This document shows, one piece after another, positions 44,791-56,600 of a stretch of 64,000 bases of DNA; position 1 is the first letter of the stretch; every line of letters begins with the position of its first letter. A model generated the notes under the pieces. The model did no database searches, was not told the origin of the DNA, and saw nothing but the letters and a program-made list of their open reading frames with translations. The stretch spans positions 17,143,139 to 17,207,138 of the forward strand of contig CM051512.1 in the NCBI GenBank assembly GCA_028015205.1, read 5' to 3'. The translations under genes and the position numbers were made by a program. The stretch is from Mytilisepta virgata. Lineage: Eukaryota; Mollusca; Bivalvia; Mytilida; Mytilidae.

Positions 44791-45157
44791 GCGATTTGTA
44801 AAACCAATATCCTAATCTTAAGATCGAAATTCATTTGGCTAATGTCCGCTGAAGAAACACATGTTATTAAGCAATAAGTTCCTCTACTATACACAGTAAA
44901 CAGTGCAAAGGAAAATTTATTATCAAATAGAGAGACATAAAACAATATTTCTCCTATTCTTGACGTGCTTAATCGGTGGGATAAAAATACATAATATTTT
45001 TAACCACTTCCCGGTGATTAAATTTCTACGTGGGAATTATCGCCATTTTTCTACAGTTATTGGAACGATAAACTAGAGAAGTCCCGAAATGACGTCTATG
45101 TAAACAAATTACATAACAATGATATTTTCTTGAGGTTTTTGTCAAAAATCATAGGAG

Positions 45158-45297
45158 AAACAGATTCTTCTTCAGTTTACTCTTGAGTTATGGAATTTTT
45201 CAATAGTTAAATTTTAACAAAAGCTCGGGTGTTGAAAATCGAAAATTGTGTAGAGAAATTCCATAACTCACTTGTACTTGAAGGAGAATCTATATAT
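45158..45297. mobile_element. Imperfect hairpin repeat
   Basis: 'agattcttcttcagtttact' plus 'cttgagttatggaattt' pairs with 'aaattccataactcacttgt' plus 'acttgaaggagaatct'. Confidence 0.6.
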
Positions 45298-45299
45298 CT

Positions 45300-46066
45300 A
45301 TACTTGGTTCATTAATTTGTATTAATAATTATGTATATTTATGCCTTTTATTACCATAGAACCTGTATACACATATTAATTTTTTGGGTCATTGTGGTTG
45401 ATGAAAAAAAAACTTCCTCAATACTTTCAGCATTATATTGTTAGTTTATGAACTGTATTGTAATTATTTTAGAATTGTAAAATTGTAAAATCTGCTCAAA
45501 TTAGGGCGCCAAATGGATAAATAAAGGTTTAGACATTCATGGAAAATGACGAAGCAGACGTGGATTTGTGTGTGCATGTGGTCTCTTTGAGGTCAATATA
45601 GCTATATAAGATGCAGGTATAATTCTATACTGTCAGTATCATAAGGGACAATGCATCATCTCTATAGCTGAAACTTGAAATTAAAGCACAGATATACAAA
45701 AAAAAAAAAAAAAAAAAACGGCGCACAGTTTATCCCCAGAATTCATCCTGACTCAACAAAAATTTTATCTACTCTAAATTCCAGGATTATAACAGGGTCC
45801 GTTATAAAACTTTTTTTCCTTTTGCGTAAGAGCGCAGACATCATCGAGACTTGCCATCTTATGTAATTAAAGGAGGACATTCTTTGATTAGTACCAAACT
45901 AAAAGACTGACATAAAATACAATTTTACCATTTGGTAAGTATATCATCTGTACCAATCAGACTATCCTGACTCTCTCTTGTGGTTATAAACAAATAAAAA
46001 AAAATGGATAACGGAAAGGGCAACATTGAATTAATCAAAGCAACCCAACTTACAGAACTCCGGACA

Positions 46067-46098
<32 letters not shown>

Positions 46099-46990
46099 AG
46101 AAAAAAAAACATTAACAGTCAGGATAGTTTGTTTTTGTGCTCTTTTATCATATTTTTGTCCATGGTTCTGTCTGTTGGATGACGTTGATTGATTGGTATG
46201 TCAGTGTTGACCCTTTCTCTTATCCATTTTGTTGTGTATCATGATTGCGTTTTAATTTTTAACTTACCTTCTGATAAAATTAGCAAGGAAACAAAAAGAG
46301 CCATGTTTGAAATTTAGTCTAAATCTAAAATTATTTCCTGTTTTTATCAAATAAATAGCACAGTTTAGAACATCCTGTGAAACGTATGACTATTTATCAA
46401 TGAACGCTTAGTCAAAAAAAAATCAAACGTACAGATGAGGATGCACGTTCTTTCAAAATGGATAATTGTACCTAGGGGCAATCATTGTAGGGAAAAAATC
46501 AGGGAATACAACTCCCACCTATTCAAAAGAATGAAATAAAAATAATGTGACGAAATTCAAGGTGAAAAATCTTACACCTATAAAACATTTCCTCTAGTAC
46601 TTAATTTAAACTAAGTGTAAATATCAAGCCCGATGAAAAATTTAAAAACAAATGTTTTGTGTTATCACCAATAACAGAAAGTTTTTACTTTTTGCTTCAA
46701 TGCCATGACAAATGTAATTTGTATACACAATGCAAATTAAAGCACAGAAACGATTTAGTTATACAACATGTAAAAATAGAGTATACACTGATGAAGAAGA
46801 ATTCTGACCCTTTTGATTTATAACCATAGAGGAACGACTGAAAGTTAATTTTTAAAGTACACATTACCTGTAATTTTATTAAACGACGAATAGCATTAAA
46901 AGTGAAAAGTGGCCATGCAAATAACAGGTACAAATGATTTGAAGAGTGTCTGCTTAGTTAAATTTAGATTGCTAGTTACTTGAAATGACT
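45300..46990. other. No recognisable gene
   Basis: AT-rich with poly-A tracts at about 45,700 and 46,067-46,110. ORFs containing Lys runs come from these tracts. Confidence 0.45.
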
Positions 46991-46996
46991 GTAATG

Positions 46997-47829
46997 GTTA
47001 AAGCCCCCTTTACACTGGTCGAAGACTGTGCTACGCACTCCACGACCTCTACGATCGCCAAGATCGCAGTAGGGTCGTGGAAAAATTGGAAAACCATCTT
47101 CAGTGTAAAGGTATTCACGACTCCCCTACGCTTACCATACGATCAAAATACGTTTTTTCGATAATCTTTCACGTTGCTACTACGCTCTCCTACGTTTTCG
47201 CTACGATGCCTGTGTTTGTGGTACGTTCAAGCTACGACAATAACACGATCACACGACGCCCCTAGGCCGTTGTTGTACGACCTCTCACGATTGTGACACG
47301 ACATCGATACGCGCTTGACGATCGTAATACGTTGTCACTACGCTGCTACCACGAGTATTAAGACCTTGCTACGTTGTTCTCACGATCTAGCCACGATCAG
47401 CAAATAAACTATATAAAAGGACAATTTCTTGCTTGAATGTATATTAGTTCTCGCTACGATGTCTCACTACAATGCCACTACAATGTTTCTGCGCTTCCTC
47501 TACAACCAGCAAATAAACTATATAAAAGGACAATTTCTTGCTTGAATGTATTAATTCTCACTACGATCTCACTACGATGTCTCTGCGCTTCCTCTACGAC
47601 AGCGGTACGATGTCTGTACGATCAAAAGTGGCGACGACCTCGCTACGTAAATTATGAGCATGTTCAAAACAGTCGTGGCACCTGGAGATTCTCCTACGAC
47701 CTATCCGGCGCAATGCCGACCACACTACGCTACTTGAAGACCTCAGTACGACCCCACTAAGATGTTCCACGATCAAAACATTTTTTATGGTCGTAGTGCA
47801 GTCTTCGTTCAGTGTAAAAGGGGTTTAAC
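46997..47829. mobile_element. 833-bp TIR element rich in CTACGA/CACGA motifs
   Basis: The ends 'ttaaagccccctttacactg' plus 'gtcgaagactg' and the inverse 'cagtcttcgttcagtgtaaa' plus 'aggggtttaa' form TIRs of about 37 bp. TTAA is present at each end. The interior repeats (C/T)ACGA-type motifs dozens of times and has a direct duplication of 'agcaaataaactatataaaa' plus 'ggacaatttcttgcttgaat' (47,399 and 47,508). No transposase. Confidence 0.7.
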
Positions 47830-48113
47830 ACTACGTTTTGTGTGTAAAAGATGCTCCATGTAAATGGAATGTTCCTATTGATGAACTGTTGATTTTTTTT
47901 AATTTCCCTGTTTAATATTTGTTATCACACATGTACAGGAAACATATTTTTAGTCATAATTTTTTAAAACCGTTGTTTTATATTAATTTCCTCATTATGT
48001 TATATTGTTGCTCTCTCCTGATATTCCGAATATTGGTAGCTACCCCTTTTATCATGTTTAATATATATATTTCGAGGTAATTTATAAAAAAAAGTTTAAA
48101 AGCCATGACAATT

Positions 48114-48945
48114 TCAAAATTGCATCAATCCCAACTTAAACATGTAAAGTAATACGTGGTAAGTCCTTGTAAAAAAGAGGACAAATATACCTAAGGAGCA
48201 AATCATAAAACGTAACACACTAGGCAGACAAACCCGGGAGGAAAAATTAACAACCACAAGCACAACAAATAAACACTGAAAACTATAAAACAATGAACAA
48301 TGGGAACTCCTATAAAAACCAGGAATGAACTCAGGGGCTCCGGAAGGGTAAGCAGTTCCTGATCCGTATACGGCACCCATCGTGAAGTTCAACAAAGTCA
48401 ATCCGGTGGTAGTTACAAATCGGTGGAGGTACATGAAATGTTACGACAGTGGAAACAGGTCCAACATAATCTTAGATATTGAAACAGTGTTACAGTAACT
48501 GTCAATCAATTCGTGATGACGACAATTAAATCTCCGAAATGATGACATCAATTTATCCTTGATAAAACTCTGTTTAAGAAGCTTTTGTGACAACAGTGAT
48601 CCTCTTTGTAGAAAGTCATGGTAACTCAAGCATGCCCTTGAATATCGGATAAGATGAGAAACATAAATGCCATATGCAGGCAATGCTGGTATATGGCTAC
48701 TCAAGAAGAGAAAGTTAACAATAGGAAAATTGAAGTCATTACGTTTGTCATAAAGTTTTGTCTTGAAACGTCCCTCATTGTCCATTTTTGGACACAAATC
48801 CAAATATGAAGCGGACTTCGATGTATCTGTAGTATTCTTAATTTCGTGTTCACTGGGGTAGATAAGATATATAGAGAGTCTTGGAATTTGTCGTTATTTA
48901 ACGACAATACGTCATCTATATATCAAAAAGTGAAATTAAAGGATT
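48114..48945 (-). pseudogene. 5'-truncated retroelement with RT YIDD motif
   Basis: Minus-strand frames encode, in order, FNFTF, a stop codon, YIDDVLSLNNDKFQ (the Y-x-D-D catalytic box of reverse transcriptase), EHEIKNTTDTSKSASYLDL, then NEGRFKTKLYDKRNDFNF, PALPAYGIYVSHLIRYSRAC and RRFNCRHHELIDSY. At least one frameshift (near 48,860) and an in-frame stop just before YIDD break it. The 3' untranslated part contains 'ggaactgcttacccttccgg' and 'agcccctgagttcattcctg', the same tail motif as the solo tails in this window. The retroelement class (Penelope-like or other non-LTR) is not settled here. Confidence 0.75.
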
Positions 48946-48959
48946 GGGAGAGTAAATGT

Positions 48960-50500
48960 GCGATTTATTTTCCATGTAATTAGATCAAGTGATAAACATG
49001 CATATGGTTGAAAAGTTAGCATGATATGGCCGACAAGAATTACCACTCAAAACAATGCTTCGTGTTGTCTATGTTTTCTAAAGGATGAATAACTTATTAT
49101 TACATCACGATTTTGAGTAATACAAGCCCAAGTGGATTTTTGTGTCTATTTTGCATCCACTATAACCCTTTTTATCTATTATGTAAGCGTTTAAAAAATA
49201 ATATGATGCTATCTTTTAATGCACAAGATACCCTTTAGTATGGAATTCCTCTAACGTCTAATGTATGGCCTAATTTGGAATTGGCTTGGGAGTTCAATCC
49301 GTAAAGAAAACTGGGAACTTTGCACCAACAAAAAGGTATTTGTTACCTTCTGATTGCCATTTTAACCAAGCAAAATGAAAGTAGAGGTGCAGAATTGTTC
49401 CCTGAAAAACCGTTAAGGAATTATTCCAATTCATAATTTCTTGTATCCGTGTAACAAATTTGTTTGTTATTTTTCATTGACATGACCTTGTCTGGCTTGT
49501 GGATTTTAATCTTAAGGAATTTCACCATTGTTTTGTCCCTTCGGAGTTCTTTTGCCGACCTTTTAATAAAGGTCATAACAAATGTAACCTACTTCAAGGT
49601 GCATCAAAAAGGGGAATGTCCACAAACACCGATAAAACCGAAAAGAAGCTCAACCATATCAACCAGCAAAACAACTGAAAACAACTGTCATATTCCTGAC
49701 TTGTTATTGAAAGGACCATAAAAATCATTCTAAAAAGCTTGCAAATGAAAAAAGCATCACTGGATTATATAAAAGATCATTAAGTTTTTTCTGTTGTTAT
49801 GGAAACTAAATTCTGTTGTATTTCTGAAATTCCATATTTCCGAAATTTAAAGCATGAAATATGCAAAATATAAAGTGTATTTTGACGTACCCATACAACC
49901 CCCTTTATCTATCCTGAAACTGTGGTGTATAAAACATACTATAAAATCTAATAAAGTATGATTACCAACAAGATGACCGATTCCTAGAACCGAAAATTTG
50001 ATTGGACGGTACATGGTTTAGATAGCAGGGTCAGGAAGTGTTCTTTAGACTGTAAAATATTTTTTTCACAGCAGCAGGTCGGATACGGTCGCTCTATTAA
50101 TCGAAAAAGTCAGAAATAATACTCGTATAAAGGGTTTAATGCTGTCTTGTCATAGAGTGCAACAGAAACCTGCAGTATCTGTGAGATGCCAGTGTGAATT
50201 TAAAGTCTTCATGTCATTGGGAGAAAAGCAATATTTACATAATTGCACAAAAATTTCATATCTATATTCTTACTGTGAAAAGGTCTTATACAATAGGATG
50301 GGGAAACCCTTTAATGGTAAGTTTTTTCTAGAAGCTAAAAAGTCTCGATATTTATTTAGCATTTATATCCACAAAATAATAGGAAAGTAATAAGACAACG
50401 TTCACCTAATTGAAATCCAACGGTAGGTCAAATTGATGAGCACAAAACAATAAATAAATAAATAATAATAATAAAAAAAAAAATAAAAATAGAGATTTGA
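48960..50500. other. No supported gene
   Basis: The stretch 49,600-49,700 (+) contains 'aaaccgaaaagaagctcaac' and 'aaaacaactgaaaac', a dispersed retroelement-like motif. The ORF 50,139-50,390 is unrecognised. Confidence 0.35.
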
Positions 50501-50507
50501 CAACTTT

Positions 50508-50513
50508 TTTATT
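50508..50513 (-). terminator. Poly(A) signal for the small membrane-protein gene
   Basis: AATAAA on the minus strand, 44 nt past the stop codon of the terminal exon at 50,557. It supports that exon as the real 3' end. Confidence 0.55.
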
Positions 50514-50556
50514 CTTTAGCCCATTCATTTAACCATACTACAATTCTTCAATCATA

Positions 50557-50687
50557 TTAATCATAAATTCTTTTCAATAAAATTACGAGCAGCATTTCGT
50601 GTCTGGCATTACGTTCTACCTTTACTCCCGAATTAATCCTCGTACAGCTACGATTGTCTTCAAGGACATTATCAACAACTTTACGTT
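50557..50687 (-). CDS. Terminal exon of the small membrane protein
   Basis: Acceptor 'atatattttcag'. In phase 1 it encodes RKVVDNVLEDNRSCTRINSG and ends ILLKRIYD then TAA, with AATAAA 44 nt beyond. Confidence 0.55.
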
Positions 50688-53600
50688 CTGAAAATATATG
50701 TTAAATATCTAAAGAATAAGGAGAAATGGACATGGAATTACCCAGATATGTGCAAGAGAAACTAGTCTATGTTTCTGATATAACAAGTACACATCCACAG
50801 TTTGCTACAAATGTAAGTACATCATGTGTGAAATATTTATATAGGTGCTTGCTTTTTACGTATGTCATTCAGAAAGATAATTTACCTTATTTTGATGTGT
50901 AATATTAACTTAATGTGAAGAGATTATTAAATTCATAATTACTTTCTATTATCCTGAATTTCTGTAAGAAATGCTTTAAGCAAAAAACAATTGTCAATTA
51001 TCCATTTAGTCATGATACATAAAAACACCAAACAGTTAAAATAATACAAGTATGTGCAGTTGGACACCAAGTTCAAAACTTTTGACCTACCATATATAAC
51101 TGGTTTATCGTTGGACTGTTAGTGGGACTGTTTCAGGCTTTTCATTTTCTTCACTCTCATTGACTTGCATATGTACTGCAAAAGTGATTGGAAGAAAGAA
51201 AATATTAATAATTAATAGTCTATAAACCCGGGTTCATGGAATCGATTTTTTTTTCATTCAAAAGGACCCATGTATTAAACATTACTTTAATTTTATCATG
51301 TGATCTTTATAAACTGGTTTGAAAATGTAATTCCTTCCACTAATTACGCTTTCCCAAACCCTAACCTTTTTTCAAATAATATGCAAATTAGATCAGTATC
51401 TTCTTCTGCAAAAGGGGTCGGAATAAATAACACGTAACCTTAAAACCTTGGTTTATAAAATGTATTCTTCCAAGATTTCGATACATAAATATTTTCAGAT
51501 TGTCTACAGAAAGAATTGAGTATTGAGCAGCTTATCGTATTGTTTCATTTAAAATGTTGATATGTTATTTTCAACTACAAATGTTGTTGTAGAACGTGTA
51601 ACATAGTTACCTTTATTTTATCATGTAGCCTTCACAAAATGTATTACAAACACTGTATGTTTTAATTTAACTAAATGAACGTGCTATGTTTTAATAGTTT
51701 ACCACTATTGTCAATACATGAGTCTGCCTCAGACTGTTCATTTTCTTCACCGTGAATTCCATGTGGTTCTGCTGCAGAAGCATGAACAATGACTGGAAGA
51801 ATAAAACATCAACATTATGTAAACCTGTAATCACTTTTTAAAATATTTTGGTACATTATTCTATTTAGAGTGTCGGACGCTGTTAGAAACATATTTTTAA
51901 AAAATCGACCCACCACAACTAATACATAAATACATTTTTTCTTACTTTAAAATGCTCTGAATGGAAGTGAAGTAAGTGTGTGCATTGTGTTACGGGTAAT
52001 ATTTCCCTAACAAATCTTGATATGATACTTGATAGATTACAAATCTGAAAGAATTCATTTCTTTCCCCACTATCTTCATTGCCGTTATTTAATTATTTAA
52101 CCTTATAAAATGTATAATCTGGGATCCGGAAGTGTAATCCTTATTTTCCTTTATAGCGGCCTTCCTTTGAATGTTATATTTGATGTGATGCTAGCACAGC
52201 GTTTTTCTTGTACTAAATACGCATTCTGTCTTCCAAATAGTATACAATTATGATCTGTTTAAAGGACTATTGCATGCCATTCTGTCTAGCGACAGTGACC
52301 AATTTGCTCAATTTGCAAACCTGATAGGAAAAACAAACCATGTTTATGAAATATTCTATTAACCTCGATTCATGAATTCGAGTTTTCGTGATTTCTTCAC
52401 CTTAATATCATTTTGAATGTCTAATTATTTGGCTATCGGCTTCAGTTGCATGCTTAAAGTTCGAAACTGTCAATCTAAATTGACTAATTAGATACGAACA
52501 ACTGTTGGAAAAGTGAACCATAAAAAATATGATTGTTTCTGGAAAAACCCCTTTTGGTCATTTTTGAATTTGCTCTTCAACTATTTGGATTCTTGTTTTG
52601 GTTTGCAATATTTTAGGCCTTAAGCACAATTGACGAGTCGTAAATTGACGTAATGTGCACATATTGGCCAACACAATTGGTATTAAATAATATATTTGTC
52701 ATATTGACGTTATTCATCAATGAAGTATACATTTGAAAGGCTGCTGTCTTTAACCCGTATGTCTTGATTTTATCATAAAACTTTAATAAAATGTATTGCA
52801 AATTCGCTTTTGAGTACTGCATTTTTCCTTTATGATATGTTGATGGGGCTTTTTAGAGCTTCCAGTGTCCGGATCATCATTTTGTTGTGCCTCTGCTATA
52901 TAAGCATGAAAATTGAAAAAGAAAAAGGAAATGTCCCATCAACTTTTTTATATTGTACAAATGTATAATATTTAGGATATCCAAGGTATCATTTCAACCC
53001 ACCTTAGGCCAGATTAATTGTTTAAAATCTCTTTCAACCCACCTTTTTATCCCGGCGGAGCTAATGAGTGTGCAGCACAAATAATTGACGTATATCTTAC
53101 AAAAATATGCAAAAAGTTTTAAGTATGAAGGCCAGATGCTTTTTCGGCTTTTCATTCTGAAAAAAAACACAAAAAACCGGGATATCGCTAAAAGGCGAAA
53201 ACGCGAACTCAACCGTTTCGGTCCTTCTCCATAACGCAGATTTACAGATAAATTTCTTGCAATTATAAATATTTATTTGTATAATATATATTTACCAAGT
53301 TACGTAATTTTCTAATCGTCAGGATATAGGGTGAATGTATATAAGACAAGTGTCCATGAAAGCAAGTTTAACAGCGATTTTATTGATGTTCATCACCTTA
53401 AAAGCTGCTGGGAGCTTTTAGACGACAAACTAGAGCTAGTATCATATTCAGAAAGAACAGTAAAGGTTAAAAACTAGTTTATTTTTTCTTTCTATTCTTG
53501 TTTTTGATATCAGAAATAAGTCTATTCGAGTGGACCGTTTTGTAAAGTTGTCAGAATCTTCAGGTAAATATTGTCATTGCATATTATCTTAAGGCGAGAA

Positions 53601-56600
53601 TAATTTTTTTTCTATATGGAATGCATGCCGTGTGCAGTTTTGTTGAAAGCATTGGATTTACATTGAACTCTCATTTTCCCGCCATTTTTCTTTATTTGTT
53701 ATGGAAGTGACGTCAGTCACGTGCCTGCACGCGGATGTGTCGTTTGCGTATTTGTGGCCGGAAACGGAAGTCCTCGGAAGTACATTGCACGCATACGCAA
53801 CCGGAAGTGATTTTCCCCGCCATTTCCGCGATATCTGTTAACGGAAGTGACACCAGTCACTAGCTGGTACCCGGAGGTGTCGTCTGCGAATGCTTGACCG
53901 GAATTCGGATTGGATTATATCCTTTTTACCCGCGCTCTCAGTCGTCTCTTGGTCTTTCAACGTATGTATAGGGTAAGGGTCTCGCATCGAGTCTCTAGGT
54001 TCTGATACTCTCAGTGTTATGTCAAAGTCGAAGAGTATACGAAGTACAGAGGAACTATTGATTATCTCCCCTTATTCCGCGCTTTTCATATCGGGTGATG
54101 ATTTCCTTTCGTTCAAAGGAGGATCAAAGGTAAGATTGGATTATGTCTACTTACCTCCATGTGATGCTGTCGCCATTAGGTCAATGGAGGGGTGTTCTTA
54201 GCAACCCCATTAGAAACGTCGGTCCATTTCATTGCTCTACGCTGCTCTTTGCTGCTTGTCACTGCTGTTCTCTTGCTCTTCGCTGCTCCTTGCTGCTCAT
54301 CGCTCTACCCACGTGCTCATTTCGTTTTTTTTTACTGCTACTTGTCGCTGTTTTCGCTGCTGCTGCTACTCCTGCTGCTTGTTGCTGTTCGTCATCGCTG
54401 GTCTTCTCTTGGGCATCGCTGTTCTTCTCTTGCTCCCTGGTACTCATCGCTACTCATCTCTTGCTCATGTTGCTCTTCGTTGGTAATTTCTTGCTTCCTC
54501 CTTTCTCTTCCCTGCTCCTTGCTGCTCATAGCTACACATGACTATACTCACGTGCTAATTTCGGTTTTTTGGTGCTACTTGTCATTGTCGCTGTTTTCGC
54601 TGATCTCGCTGCTGCTGCTCCTGTTGCTTATTGCTGATCGTCATCGCTGTTCTTCTCTTGCTCCCTGCTGCTCTCCATTGACCTAATGGTGATAGCATGC
54701 TGCTGCTGCTTGTTGCTGCTCGTCATCGCTGCTCTTCTCTTGCTCATCGCTGCTCTTATATTGCTCATCGCTGTTCTTCTCTTGCTCCCTGCTGCTCTTC
54801 GCTGCTCCTTGTTGCTCATCATTGACTAAAGTCACGTGCTCATTTCGGTTTTTTGGTGCTACTTGTCATTGTCGCTGTTTTCGCTGATCTCGCTGCTGCT
54901 GCTCCTGTTGCTTATTGCTGATCGTCATCGACCTTCTTCTCTTGCTCCTTGCTGCTCTCCATTGACCTAATGGTGATAGCATCACCTGAAGGTAAGGGGA
55001 CATAATCCATTCCTACCTTTGGTCCTCCCTTGAACGAAAGGAAAACATCAACCGCAATGAAATACACGGGATAAGGGGAGATAATTCAACAGTACCTCTG
55101 AACTTCGTATACTCTCGGACTTCGACATAACAGTGAGAGCATCAATCCCTAGAGACTCGATGCGAGACCCTTACCCTATAAAGACCGATGAAAGACCCAG
55201 AGACGACCGAGAAGCGCGGGATAAGCGAGATAATCCAATCTGAAATCCGGTCAAGCATTCGCAGACGACACTTCCAGTTCCAAGCGAGTGACTGGTGTCA
55301 CTTCCGTTAACAAATAATCGGGAAATGGCGCGAAAACTTACTACTTCTGATTGCGGATGCGCACAAATCACTTCCGGTTCCGCCTATAAATGTGCAGACG
55401 ACACATCTGGGTCCAAGCACGTGACTGGCTTCACTTCTTTAACAGATAATGGGAAAATGTGTGGAAAACATCACTTCCGGTTGCGAATGCGCGCGATCAA
55501 CTTCGCAAGCAACTTCGGCTACTTCCGGTTCGCGTCAGGTAAATTCCGGTTCCGGTGAGGTCACTTCGTGCACCTTCACAGCACCTCCATAAATCCGACT
55601 TCAACTGTCTCCATTAACTACTGACTGGTTATAGTATACAATTATGATCTGTTGAAAGGACTATTTCAGGCTATTCTGTGTAGTGACAGTGACCCCTTTG
55701 CTTATTTTGCAAACCTGATAGGAAAGACAAACTATGTTTATGAAATATTCTATTAATCTTTATTAATAAAATCGAGTTTTTTGTGATTTCTTCACCTTAA
55801 TATTATTTGGCTATCGGCTTAAGTTGGATACTTATAGTTCGAAACTCTCATTCTAAATTGAGTAATTAGTTACGAACATAAAAAAGTATGATTGGTTCTG
55901 GCATTGCCCCTTTTGGTCATTTATGAATTGCTCTTCCCCTATTTGGATTCTTGGTTTGGTTTGCAACATTTTAGGCCTTTAGGACAACTAACGAGTCAAA
56001 AATTGACGCAATGTGCAAATATTTGGCAACAAAATTGGTATTAAAGAATTTATTTGTCATATTGAGGTCATTCATCAATGAAGTATACATTTGAAAGGAT
56101 AGTGTCTTTTAACTGCCTTGATCTTTTCATTGAACTTTAATAAAATGTATTGCAAATTCTCTTTTCAATTACTAAATAATGTATTTTACCATTAGGGTTT
56201 GTTGATGGGGCTGTTCCACATCTTCCAGTGACCGGATCTTGTGCATCTGCTGCAGAAGCATGAAACATGAAAAATAAAAAAGTACATGTCCTACAAGTTT
56301 TTTTTACATTGTACAAATTAAAAAAAAAAAAATAATAAAAATACATGAAATCAAAGGTAAAAAAATCATATTTCTATACCGTTAATATTTCATAGACAGT
56401 AAGGTGTATTTTTTGCTATAAAGAAAACAATTTATGAGCAATTATAATAACATTTGGTAAATAAATTGCACATGTATTATATTTAGGATATGCAAGATAT
56501 CATTCAAGTTAAATAAAAGAATTAAAAATAATTATAATTTAGGGATTGACAAAACTGAGCAATTCAAGGAATTTCATACAGGTAATCTATCAAGTATTAA

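Noticed and set aside
46697..46933. Hydrophobic minus-strand ORF starting LYLLFAWPLFTF, considered as a signal peptide for the upstream Ig exon
   Set aside because: The codon at the start is TTG, no ATG is in frame, and the phase and donor do not match the Ig exon.
54143..54822. Large overlapping ORFs on both strands (up to 164 aa)
   Set aside because: They translate the GCT/CTCTTGCTC low-complexity core of the foldback element and are open on several frames at once.
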